A DNA stretch of 7,174 nucleotides from NCBI GenBank assembly GCA_032119475.1, contig JAUMCA010000008.1:1-7174 (forward strand), in the 5' to 3' direction. Source of the DNA: F1-60-MAGs149 sp032119475. GTDB lineage: Bacteria; Actinomycetota; Thermoleophilia; Gaiellales; F1-60-MAGs149. Below are positions 1 through 6,568 of this stretch, in pieces (the first letter of the stretch is position 1; every line of letters begins with the position of its first letter). The position numbers were made by a program, and so were the translations under genes. The notes beneath the pieces were generated by a model. It worked only from the letters and a program-made list of their open reading frames with translations. It had not been told where the DNA came from and searched no databases.

Positions 1-135
1 CGCCGCCTGCTGCAGGTCTCCGTCGAGGACGCCGCCGAGGCCGCGCAGACCGTCGATCTCGTCATGGGATCGAACCCGGCGCCGCGTCGCGCCTGGCTCG
101 AGGAGGCCGCGGGCGACGCCGAGGTGCTGGTGTGA
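1..135 (+). CDS. Type IIA topoisomerase subunit B (GyrB/ParE), C-terminal end only
   Basis: The window opens inside this gene; 44 residues and a TGA stop are present. The piece reads RRLLQVSVEDAAEAAQ, then a segment containing VMGSNPAPRRAWLEE. This matches the conserved C-terminal tail of GyrB/ParE, where an L-M-G-x-x-x-x-x-R-(R/K)-x-(F/W)-(I/L)-E pattern closes the Toprim/C-terminal region that contacts the A subunit. In the family this subunit carries the ATPase and Toprim domains and works with subunit A to pass one DNA duplex through another in the cytoplasm. Its stop overlaps the GTG start of the A-subunit gene by 4 nt (GTGA), which implies one operon and coupled translation. The tail is too short to tell gyrase B from topoisomerase IV ParE. 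The neighbour's lack of a clear GyrA box leans to ParE. Confidence 0.85.
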   Translation, partial: RRLLQVSVEDAAEAAQTVDLVMGSNPAPRRAWLEEAAGDAEVLV

Positions 136-2777
136 GCCGCAAGCGCGCAGCGGGCGAGTCCGCCCAGGAGGAGCAGCTCGACCTCGACGTCGAGGAGGCG
201 ACCGCCGAGCATGACGCCCCCGAGCCGGAGTCCGAGCTCGACGGCGCCGCCGAGCCCACGAGCACAGCCGACGACGACACCGGCGGCGGGGACGACGACG
301 GCGGCGCGGGTGGCATCGCCCGCCTCGACTGGGAGGGCGACTCCGTCGACGCGTCCGACGCGCTGCTCGAGCGCGCCCTCGCCTACGGCATGTACGTCAA
401 CCTCGGCCGCGCGCTGCCGGACGTGCGCGACGGGCTCAAGCCCGTGCAGCGGCGCATCGTGCACGCGATGGACGAGCTCGGCGGTCGGGCGGGGCGGCCG
501 TACCAGAAGTCGGCGCTGACCGTCGGCCACGTGATCGGCAACTACCACCCGCATGGCGACTCCGCGGTGTACGACGCGATGGTGCGCATGGCGCAGGACT
601 TCGTCCTCAACGTCCCGCTCGTCGACGGGCAGGGCAACTGGGGCAGCGTCGGCCCGAAGGAGTACTCGGACCCGCCGGCCGCGTACCGCTACACCGAGGC
701 ACGGCTCTCCCCCGCCGCGACGCAGTGGCTCAGCGACCTGCGCCCGGAGATCGTCCGCGAGTACAAGCCGAACTTCACGGAGAAGAAGGAGGAGCCCTGG
801 GTCCTCCCCGTCACCTTCCCGAACCTGCTCGTCAACGGGTCGCGCGGCATCGGCTGGTCGATGGCGTGCGAGGTGCCGCCGCACAACCTCGCCGAGGCCT
901 GCGCGGCCGCGATCGCGCTGGCCGAGAACCCCGACGCGTCGCTCGAGGACCTGATGGCCGCGCTGCCCGGCCCGGACTTCCCGACCGGCGGCATCGTGGT
1001 CGACCCCGAGGGCCTGGCCGAGGCGTACGCGAAGGGCCAGGGCACGTTCAAGCTCCAGGCGCGCTTCCACACGGAGCCGCTGTCCGGCGGCGTGCAGGCG
1101 GTCGTGGTCACCGAACTGCCCTACGGCGTCTCGCCGGACCAGATCGTCGCGGAGGTCGTCAAGGCGGCCCGCGCGGAGAAGATCCGCGACGTCACCGAGA
1201 TGCCGCGCAACCTGACGGACCGCTCGGGCACCCGCGTGCAGATCCGCTGCAAGCGCGGCGGCAGCATCGATCGCCTGATCAGCGACCTGTTCCGCACCAC
1301 GTCCCTGCGCATCACCGTCGGCATCAACATGACCGTCCTCGTCGACGGCTCGCCCCGGCAGGTCGGCCTGCGCGAGGCGCTCGACCGCTTCGTCGACTTC
1401 CGCTTCGGCATCGTCACCCGCCGCCTCGAGTACGAGCGGGACGAGCTGCTGCGCGAGCTCCACCGACTCATCGCACTGCTGGCCGCGCTCGACGCGATCG
1501 ACGCGGTGATCAAGATCGTGCGCGGCTCGGAGGACGACGAGGACGCGAAGCGCCAGCTGATCGCGAAGCTCAAGGTCGTGCCGCACGGTCAGGCGAAACC
1601 CGTGCCGATCGACGACGAGCAGGCGCAGTGGATCATCGACATGCCGATCAAGCGCCTCGCGCGCCTCAACCGCCTCAAGCTCGAGGAGGAGCGCAAGGCG
1701 AAGGGCGATCGCGTCGACGAGATCGGCCGCATCCTCGACTCGCACGACGCCCTCAAGGCGATCGTCGTCGGCGAGCTGAAGGAGGCCACGGCGCTGTCCG
1801 GTCCCCGTCGCACCGCGCTCGGCGGCGACGGCACGCGGTCCGCCGGGGCGCCGGCGACGGGCGCGAAGGGTGGCAAGCGCACCACGACCGACATCGACGT
1901 CGTCGCCCGGCCGCGCGCGGAGGTGTGGCTCGGGGCGACGCGCAACGGCTCGTTCGTGGCGCTGTCGCGCGCCTCCGTCCCGTCGTCGTTCCCCGTCGAC
2001 GTGCAGCCCGGTGACCGCCCCCTCCCCCTCCTGCACACGGACTCGGAGGCCGAGCTCCTCTGCTTCACGGCCGAGGGGGAGGTCGCGCGCGTCCGACTCA
2101 ACGAGCTGCCGCTGTCGTCGCGCGCCGTGCGCGGCACCAAGCCGATCCAGATGGCCCGCGGGCAGACGCTCGTCGCCGTTGCGCCGGCCGACGCGCCCTT
2201 CCTCCTCCTCGTCACCGAGCAGGGCGAGGTCAAGCGCTGCCAGCCGGACTCGCTGCCCGGCGCCCACGCGACGCTCGGCCCGGCGGTCACGCTCCCCGAC
2301 GGCGACCGCCTCGCGGCCGTCATCGCGCACGCCGACGGCGACGAGGTCCTGCTGGCGACGGCGGACGGCAGGGTCCTGCGCACGGCCGCGTCGCCGATCC
2401 GCGTGGTCAAGAGCGCGTCCGCCGGCGGCGTGGCGGGCATGCGGCTGGCGGTGGGCGACCGCATCGTCGGCGCCTGCGTCGCCGGTCCCGGCGACCTCCA
2501 CGTGCTCCACGAGGGCGGCTTCGGCAAGCGCGTGGACCTCGCCGACGTCCCGTCGAAGGGCCGCGGCGGCAGCGGCGTCGCACTGGCCGCGCCGGACAAG
2601 CCCGCCAAGGAACCGGCGGGGCCGGTCAGCGCGATCGGCTGCGGCGAGACCGCGGTGGCGGTCCTCCTCTCCGGTCAGCTCGTCCCCGTGCCGACCGGCG
2701 ACGCGGTCAATCGCGCGACGGTGTCCCGCCCGCTGGTCGAGGTCATCGTCGGCGACGAGATCGTCGCGGTCGTCTGA
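132..2777 (+). CDS. DNA gyrase/topoisomerase IV subunit A (GyrA/ParC family)
   Basis: This is the DNA-cleaving subunit of a type IIA topoisomerase, 881 aa. Residues 1-70 are an acidic, low-complexity extension rich in E, D, G and A. The breakage-reunion core starts near residue 75 (ALPDVRDGLKPVQRRIV at 94-110). The quinolone-resistance region reads HPHGDSAVYD at 139-148, with Ser144 and Asp148 at the places of E. coli GyrA Ser83 and Asp87, so the drug-sensitive residues are kept. The catalytic tyrosine is Tyr187 in YRYTEARL, with the partner Arg186. The tower/coiled-coil segment runs to about residue 555. A Gly/Ala/Thr-rich linker (about 557-588) leads to a C-terminal beta-pinwheel of about 290 residues with degenerate blade repeats (VRGTKP at 666-671, KGRGGSG at 809-815). 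I see no canonical QRRGGKG GyrA box in the first blade, which suggests a topoisomerase IV-like decatenase; this is inference. The GTG start at 132 is chosen because it overlaps the upstream stop; the next ATGs fall inside the core. Confidence 0.93.
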   Translation: MSRKRAAGESAQEEQLDLDVEEATAEHDAPEPESELDGAAEPTSTADDDTGGGDDDGGAGGIARLDWEGDSVDASDALLERALAYGMYVNLGRALPDVRDGLKPVQRRIVHAMDELGGRAGRPYQKSALTVGHVIGNYHPHGDSAVYDAMVRMAQDFVLNVPLVDGQGNWGSVGPKEYSDPPAAYRYTEARLSPAATQWLSDLRPEIVREYKPNFTEKKEEPWVLPVTFPNLLVNGSRGIGWSMACEVPPHNLAEACAAAIALAENPDASLEDLMAALPGPDFPTGGIVVDPEGLAEAYAKGQGTFKLQARFHTEPLSGGVQAVVVTELPYGVSPDQIVAEVVKAARAEKIRDVTEMPRNLTDRSGTRVQIRCKRGGSIDRLISDLFRTTSLRITVGINMTVLVDGSPRQVGLREALDRFVDFRFGIVTRRLEYERDELLRELHRLIALLAALDAIDAVIKIVRGSEDDEDAKRQLIAKLKVVPHGQAKPVPIDDEQAQWIIDMPIKRLARLNRLKLEEERKAKGDRVDEIGRILDSHDALKAIVVGELKEATALSGPRRTALGGDGTRSAGAPATGAKGGKRTTTDIDVVARPRAEVWLGATRNGSFVALSRASVPSSFPVDVQPGDRPLPLLHTDSEAELLCFTAEGEVARVRLNELPLSSRAVRGTKPIQMARGQTLVAVAPADAPFLLLVTEQGEVKRCQPDSLPGAHATLGPAVTLPDGDRLAAVIAHADGDEVLLATADGRVLRTAASPIRVVKSASAGGVAGMRLAVGDRIVGACVAGPGDLHVLHEGGFGKRVDLADVPSKGRGGSGVALAAPDKPAKEPAGPVSAIGCGETAVAVLLSGQLVPVPTGDAVNRATVSRPLVEVIVGDEIVAVV

Positions 2778-2786
2778 CCCGGGGCG

Positions 2787-3653
2787 CTAGGCCGGGAGCC
2801 AGAGCGCGTCGTTGCCGACGCCGATCCGCCGTGCCCGGCCGGCCGCGGCGAGCCCGATCAGCTCCCACTCGATCGCGGCGCGATCCATCGCGTCGTTGCG
2901 ACTCGCGGCGAGCAGCGCGACCTCGTAGGTCGTCAGGCCGCGCGGAAACGCCGGCAGCGTCTCGGCAGGGCCCGCAGGACCCCGCTGCGGAAGCGTCGGA
3001 TCGAGGTTCGCGACGCAGACGTCATACGCCTCGAGCGGCTGCCATCCCGCGGCGACGAGCACGCGGTCGCCCGCGGAGAAGGTGAGGCTCGGCGCCGTGT
3101 AGCGCTCCTCCCCGTCCGTATTCGCGGTCTTGCCCTGCGCGGTGGCCGGGGGCAGGATCGTCCGCGCCTCGCGCTTGTCGGCGGCGTACGCCTCCTCGAC
3201 CGCGGGGTCGGCGAGACCGGCGAGCACGGCGTCCGCGTCGATGCCGGAGACGGCGCGCACGAGCGGCTCGAGCACGTCGAGCGAGTCGTGCGGCCGCGGA
3301 TCGGTGAACCACGAGAAGCGGAAGGCGCGCAGCACGGCCTCCTCGGCGTCCCGGCCCTGGCGCCGCGCGCTGATCGCGAGGCGGCAGGCGAGGCCGGTGG
3401 CCGCGGGCCGCTCCCGCGGCGCCGTGCCGAACGGCATGCCGAAGCGGTCGCGGAACTCGATGTGCCACTGGGTCATCTTCTCGCCCGTGTAGCCGGCGTC
3501 GATGTACCGCTGCGGGTCCTCGGCGAGGCCGATCATGCAGTTGCGCCACCGCAGCCCGTCCCCGTAGCGCCACTCCAGCGCGCGGATGAAGGGCTCCGCG
3601 GAGTACGCCCAGGGGCATCCGGGGTCGGTGTAGTGGACGACGTCGACGGGCAT
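2787..3653 (-). CDS. DsbA-superfamily thioredoxin-fold protein (FrnE/HCCA-isomerase-like)
   Basis: This is a 288-aa cytoplasmic-looking protein with no signal peptide. The N-terminus VVHYTDPGCPWAYSAEP is the first beta strand and active-site loop of the DsbA/2-hydroxychromene-2-carboxylate isomerase superfamily. A helical insert follows (about 55-175, including MTQWHIEFRDRFG and FRFSWFT). A YTAPSLTF segment at 185-192 then puts Pro188 at the expected cis-proline. The active site is C13-P-W-A16 rather than CxxC, so the resolving cysteine is absent. It could not run a standard disulfide cycle with that motif alone and may use one cysteine, for example in a glutathione-linked or isomerase-type reaction. 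The substrate is unknown. The gene is convergent with the topoisomerase A gene (9 bp between stops) and divergent from the MATE gene. The ATG start sits 6 nt after a TACGCT element and has no Shine-Dalgarno, so leaderless expression is possible. The stop is TAG. Confidence 0.82.
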   Translation of the reverse strand: MPVDVVHYTDPGCPWAYSAEPFIRALEWRYGDGLRWRNCMIGLAEDPQRYIDAGYTGEKMTQWHIEFRDRFGMPFGTAPRERPAATGLACRLAISARRQGRDAEEAVLRAFRFSWFTDPRPHDSLDVLEPLVRAVSGIDADAVLAGLADPAVEEAYAADKREARTILPPATAQGKTANTDGEERYTAPSLTFSAGDRVLVAAGWQPLEAYDVCVANLDPTLPQRGPAGPAETLPAFPRGLTTYEVALLAASRNDAMDRAAIEWELIGLAAAGRARRIGVGNDALWLPA

Positions 3654-3659
3654 GCGGGG

Positions 3660-3665
3660 AGCGTA
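3660..3665 (-). promoter_or_regulatory. Candidate -10 element of a leaderless promoter for the DsbA-like gene
   Basis: Read on the minus strand, TACGCT fits the actinobacterial TAnnnT -10 pattern and is followed by exactly 6 nt (CCCCGC) and then the ATG start. That spacing would place the transcription start at the A of the ATG. No convincing -35 hexamer or Shine-Dalgarno is visible. A six-base match with this consensus is easily found by chance, so support rests mainly on position. Confidence 0.35.
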
Positions 3666-3692
3666 TCCGGCCTTGCCGGTCGGCGGCCCGCT

Positions 3693-3719
3693 GGTGACGA
3701 TCCGGTGCTCGCGGTCACC
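3693..3719. promoter_or_regulatory. Inverted repeat in the divergent intergenic region, possible operator
   Basis: GGTGAC (3693-3698) and its exact reverse complement GTCACC (3714-3719) are separated by 15 nt, so the half-sites lie 21 bp apart, about two helical turns. The pair lies between the two candidate -10 elements of the divergent genes. The right arm falls about where a -35 box of the MATE gene would be (17 bp before its candidate -10). A regulator site acting on both genes is possible. The arms do not extend beyond 6 bp and no regulator gene is nearby. Confidence 0.22.
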
Positions 3720-3736
3720 CGACGGGGTCGCGGATC

Positions 3737-3742
3737 CATACT
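3737..3742 (+). promoter_or_regulatory. Candidate -10 element of a leaderless promoter for the MATE gene
   Basis: CATACT matches TATAAT at four of six positions, including the conserved A2 and T6. It is followed by 6 nt (TCCCCG) and then the GTG start at 3749. This is the same geometry as the opposite promoter. There is no Shine-Dalgarno before the GTG, which agrees with a leaderless transcript but does not prove it. Confidence 0.3.
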
Positions 3743-3748
3743 TCCCCG

Positions 3749-5053
3749 GTGCCCCGCGCCTCCGACCGCCGCATCCTCGCGCTCGCCGTGCCGGCGCTGG
3801 GCGCGCTCGCCGCGGAGCCGCTGTACCTGCTCGTCGACACGGCGGTCATCGGCCACCTCGGCAAGGAGGCGCTCGCCGGGCTCGCCGTCGGCGGCGCGCT
3901 GCTCGGCAACGCCGTCTGGCTGATGTCGTTCCTGGCCTACGGCACGACCGGCAAGTCCGCGCGCCTGTTCGGCGCCGGCCGCCGGCGCGAGGCCGTGGAG
4001 GCCGGCGTGCAGGCCACGTGGCTGGGCGCGATCGTCGGCGTCGTCCTGCTGGTCCTGCTCCAGGCGCTCGCGGAACCGCTCGTGGCGCTGATCGCGGGCG
4101 CCGACCACCCGGAGACGCAGGCGGCGGCGCTGTCGTGGCTGCGCATCGCCGCCTTCGGGCTCCCGCTCGTGACGATGGTGCTGGCGGGCCAGGGCTGGAT
4201 GCGCGGCGTCCAGGATCTCCGCCGGCCGCTCGTCTACCTGATCGCCGCCAACGTGGTCAGCGCGGCCCTCGCCCCGCTGTTCGTCTACGGCGCGGACATG
4301 GGCCTCGAGGGCTCGGCGGTCGCGAACGTGATCGGGCAGGCGATCGCCGCCGCGCTGTTCCTCCGCGCACTGCTCCGCGAGGGCGCGTCGCTGCGCCCGC
4401 GCCGTGACGGCCTGGTCGAGCAGCTGCGCCCGGCGCGCGACCTCGGGCTCCGCACGATCGCCCTGCAGGGGGTCTTCCTGAGCGCCACGGCGATCGCGTC
4501 CCGTCTCGGCCCGGAGGACGTCGCCGCGCACCTGATCGCGATCCAGCTGTGGTTCTTCCTCGCCCTCGTGCTCGACGCGTTCGCGATCGCCGCGCAGGCG
4601 CTGATCGGCGAGCAGCTCGGCCAGGACGACGTGGAGGGAGCCCGTGCCACCGCCCGGCGGCTGTGCGAGCTCGGGGCGATGGTCGGCGGCGTGTTCGGCG
4701 CCGTCATCCTGGCCGGCTGGACGGTCATCCCACGGCTGTTCACCCCGGACGCGGACGTGATCCGCGCGACGGGCGCGGCCTGGGGCTGGTTCGGCGGCAT
4801 GCAGCCGATCGCCGGCGTCGTCTTCGCGATCGACGGCATCCTCGTCGGCGCCGGTGACACCGCGTTCATGCGCAACTTCACCGTCGCGGCCGTGGCGATC
4901 GGCTACGTGCCCTGCGCGATCGGCACGATCGCCTTCGGCTGGGGGCTGACCGGCCTGTGGATCGGCATCACGCTGTTCCTCGTGGTGCGCCTCCTGTTCG
5001 GCGGCCTGCGCACGATCCGCGGCGGCTGGGCCATCGGCGGTGCGGCGGCATGA
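3749..5053 (+). CDS. MATE family efflux transporter, DinF-like
   Basis: This is a 434-aa integral membrane protein of normal MATE length, with about 12 hydrophobic segments in two homologous six-helix halves. The N-terminus (RRILALAVPALGALAAEPLYLLVDTAVIGHLG) is the typical DinF-branch opening. Asp30 in the first helix sits where DinF-type transporters keep an ion-coupling acidic residue. GLEGSAVANVIGQ (185-197) ends the first half. QALIGEQLGQDD (283-294) is the second-half counterpart of the loop motif. GWGLTGLWIGI lies near the end. MATE proteins export cationic drugs, dyes or metabolites in exchange for H+ or Na+ at the cytoplasmic membrane; the substrate here cannot be read. The GTG at 3749 is the earliest start that keeps the family N-terminus. 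The stop overlaps the chrA start by 4 nt (ATGA), so the two genes should be co-translated. No LexA/SOS-type box was seen upstream, unlike E. coli dinF. Confidence 0.92.
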   Translation: MPRASDRRILALAVPALGALAAEPLYLLVDTAVIGHLGKEALAGLAVGGALLGNAVWLMSFLAYGTTGKSARLFGAGRRREAVEAGVQATWLGAIVGVVLLVLLQALAEPLVALIAGADHPETQAAALSWLRIAAFGLPLVTMVLAGQGWMRGVQDLRRPLVYLIAANVVSAALAPLFVYGADMGLEGSAVANVIGQAIAAALFLRALLREGASLRPRRDGLVEQLRPARDLGLRTIALQGVFLSATAIASRLGPEDVAAHLIAIQLWFFLALVLDAFAIAAQALIGEQLGQDDVEGARATARRLCELGAMVGGVFGAVILAGWTVIPRLFTPDADVIRATGAAWGWFGGMQPIAGVVFAIDGILVGAGDTAFMRNFTVAAVAIGYVPCAIGTIAFGWGLTGLWIGITLFLVVRLLFGGLRTIRGGWAIGGAAA

Positions 5054-6303
5054 CGCCGTCCCTGCCCGCGGCGCTGCGCCTGTGGCTGCGGCTCGGCTGC
5101 GTCTCGTTCGGCGGGCCGATCGCGCAGATCGACCTCCTGCACCGGGAGGTCGTCGAGCGCCGCGGCTGGGTGGACGAGCGGTCGTTCCTCCACGCGCTGC
5201 GGCTGTGCACGGCGCTGCCCGGCCCCGAGGCCCAGCAGCTCGCCTGCTACCTCGGCTACCGACTGCACGGCGTGCGCGGGGCGCTGGCCAGCGGCGGCCT
5301 GTTCGTGCTCCCGAGCCTCCTCCTGATCACCGCGCTCGCGTGGGCGTACATGGCGTACGGGACCACGGACGCGATGACGGGCATCGTCCGCGCGCTCGGC
5401 GGCGCCGTGGTCGCGCTCGTGGCCGCGGCCTCCGTGCGGATGGCGCGACGGGTCGCACCGACGCGCTGGGCGGCGGCGATCGCGATCGCGGCGGCGATCG
5501 CGCTGCTCCTCGGGGTGTTCTTCCCGCTCGTGGTCGCCGGCGGCGCTGCGCTCGGCGCGCTGATCGGGCGACGGCGACCGGACGCCTTCGTCCTGCTCGC
5601 CGGCGCGGAGGATCCGGGCGAGGCGGCGGCTCCGATCCCCCGCCGCGCGCTCGTGCGTCGGGCCGCGGTCGCGCTCGCCCTCTGGCTGGGGATGATCGGT
5701 GCACTGCTGCTGGTCGGCGGCGTGATCGCCGAGTTGGCCGGGTTCTTCACCGTCGCCGCGCTCGTCACGTTCGGCGGCGCGTACGCGGTGCTCCCGTTCG
5801 TGGCGACCGCGGCCGTCGATCACTACGGCTGGCTGTCGCCGTCGCAGATGGTCGCCGGGCTCGCGCTCGGCGAGACGACGCCGGGGCCGCTGATCATGGT
5901 CAACGCGTTCGTCGGCTTCGTCGCCGGATGGGGCGCGCTCGGCGGGGCGGCGGGCGGGATCGCGGGCTCGCTGGTCGCGACCGCCGCCACGTTCGCGCCC
6001 TCCTTCCTCCTCATCACCGTCGGCGCGCCGCTGGTCGACCACGTGCCGCGCAGCGGGCCGATCGGCGACGCGCTGGGCGCCATGCAGGGCGTCGTCGCGG
6101 GAGCGGTCGCCGTGCTGCTCGTCTACCTCGCCGACGCGGCGCTGCTGCCGGAGGGCCGGGTGGACCTCGTCGCCATCGCCGTCGCGGTGGTCGTGTTCGC
6201 GCTGCGCCGACGGGACGTCTCGATCCCGCTGCTCGTGCTCGCGAGCGCGCTCGTGGGGCTCGCCCTCGGCCTGCTCGATCCCGCCTGGGGCGTCGCGTTC
6301 TGA
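5050..6303 (+). CDS. chrA: ChrA family chromate-type transporter
   Basis: This is a 417-aa membrane protein with the two-domain (long-chain) CHR layout. The first CHR domain has VSFGGPIAQIDLLHREVV (18-35) and the signature LPGPEAQQLACYLGY (56-70), followed by helices to about 172. A hydrophilic loop rich in Arg, Glu and Ala (173-204) links to the second domain. That domain repeats the pattern as VTFGGAYAVLPFV (239-251) and GETTPGPLIMVNAFVG (274-289). Known members export chromate from the cytoplasm, driven by the proton-motive force, and some affect sulfate handling. Transport of chromate by this copy is not shown by sequence alone. The ATG start overlaps the MATE stop (ATGA) and gives the usual short N-terminus; longer upstream readings fall inside the MATE gene. 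No chrB-like regulator is present in the window. A hairpin 9 nt after the stop may end the operon. Confidence 0.93.
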   Translation: MTPSLPAALRLWLRLGCVSFGGPIAQIDLLHREVVERRGWVDERSFLHALRLCTALPGPEAQQLACYLGYRLHGVRGALASGGLFVLPSLLLITALAWAYMAYGTTDAMTGIVRALGGAVVALVAAASVRMARRVAPTRWAAAIAIAAAIALLLGVFFPLVVAGGAALGALIGRRRPDAFVLLAGAEDPGEAAAPIPRRALVRRAAVALALWLGMIGALLLVGGVIAELAGFFTVAALVTFGGAYAVLPFVATAAVDHYGWLSPSQMVAGLALGETTPGPLIMVNAFVGFVAGWGALGGAAGGIAGSLVATAATFAPSFLLITVGAPLVDHVPRSGPIGDALGAMQGVVAGAVAVLLVYLADAALLPEGRVDLVAIAVAVVVFALRRRDVSIPLLVLASALVGLALGLLDPAWGVAF

Positions 6304-6312
6304 GCAGCCGCA

Positions 6313-6332
6313 GGCGTGGCATGATGCCCGCC
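6313..6332 (+). terminator. Hairpin after chrA, possible terminator without a U-tract
   Basis: GGCG (6313-6316) pairs with CGCC (6329-6332), T6317 is bulged, and GGCA (6318-6321) pairs with TGCC (6325-6328) around a 3-nt loop. This gives eight base pairs, seven of them G-C. It lies 9 nt after the chrA stop. No run of T follows, as is common for hairpins in high-GC actinobacteria. It is also the last clearly bacterial structure before the junction. Confidence 0.4.
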
Positions 6333-6337
6333 ATGAG

Positions 6338-6350
6338 CAGCATGCCTTAG
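6338..6350. other. Junction between bacterial and eukaryotic DNA
   Basis: To the left the sequence is a GC-rich actinobacterial operon ending. To the right it is AT-richer coding sequence of a spliced aldo/keto reductase already in mid-protein. The switch occurs within about a dozen bases around a GCATGC palindrome (6340-6345). No transposon end, att site, target duplication or long repeat marks it. The likeliest cause is an assembly or library chimera from a mixed bacterium-eukaryote sample; true gene transfer is much less likely because the gene enters mid-exon and keeps an intron. The exact breakpoint cannot be fixed from one sequence. Confidence 0.85.
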
Positions 6351-6517
6351 CTTTGCGAGATGGACTTTTGAATGGAATCACGCTGATCGACACCAGTGCC
6401 AATTATGGAGATGGTGAAGCGGAGGAAGTGATTGGAAACGTCGTGCGAGAGCTCGTGGAAGAAGGGAAGCTCAAGAGGGAGGATGTGATTATTGTGTCGA
6501 AATATGGTTATATTCAG
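6347..6517 (+). CDS. Aldo/keto reductase, eukaryotic, exon 1 (5'-partial)
   Basis: Fifty-seven codons in frame read LALRDGLLNGITLIDTS, then ANYGDGEAEEVIG and end in VSKYGYIQ. This is the N-terminal third of an AKR-superfamily TIM barrel. It holds three of the four catalytic residues: Asp15 and Tyr20 in IDTSANYGDG and Lys52 in VSKYG (numbering from the Leu at 6347). These enzymes reduce aldehydes or ketones with NADPH in the cytosol. The reading frame runs upstream through the junction without a start that fits the family, so the true N-terminus, with the first beta strands, is missing. TTAG at 6347-6350 could instead be a 3' splice site, with the exon starting at 6351. The exon ends at CAG (6515-6517), directly before a GT donor in phase 0. 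Reading on past 6517 gives only a Cys/Val/Tyr/Ser-rich string coded by the repeat. Which reductase subfamily it belongs to is not known. Confidence 0.8.
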
Positions 6518-6540
6518 GTGTGTGTGTGTTGTGTGTGTGT
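6518..6540. repeat. (GT)n microsatellite at the intron 5' end
   Basis: Six GT units (6518-6529), one T, then five GT units (6531-6540). An AT/GT-rich stretch (ATATGTGTATGTAC) follows, and a second TG-rich patch lies at 6587-6604. The repeat starts at the donor dinucleotide itself, so slippage here would change the donor surroundings but not the coding frame. Confidence 0.9.
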
Positions 6541-6568
6541 ATATGTGTATGTACACATGTGCGTTTCC

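Noticed and set aside
725..2014. 429-aa and other alternate frames inside the topoisomerase gene
   Set aside because: Arg/Pro/Ala-rich shadows of the real frame, which shows the full GyrA/ParC motif set.
2778..2786. Bidirectional terminator between the convergent topoisomerase and DsbA-like genes
   Set aside because: The 9-bp gap (CCCGGGGCG) is too short for a hairpin outside the coding ends, and no T-tract is present.
5040..6350. 436-aa plus-strand frame overlapping chrA
   Set aside because: Out of frame with the ChrA motifs and made of Arg/Ala/Gly-rich low-complexity sequence; a shadow frame that ends by chance past the junction.
6304..6353. Integration by a mobile element or phage at the junction
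   Set aside because: No integrase, transposase, tRNA, terminal inverted repeat or direct repeat is visible on either side.
4903..6402. Long minus-strand open frame (499 aa) opposite the MATE and chrA genes
   Set aside because: It is antisense to two well-recognised transporters, its product is an Arg/Glu/Asp/His-rich string with no domain, and long antisense frames are expected at this GC content.
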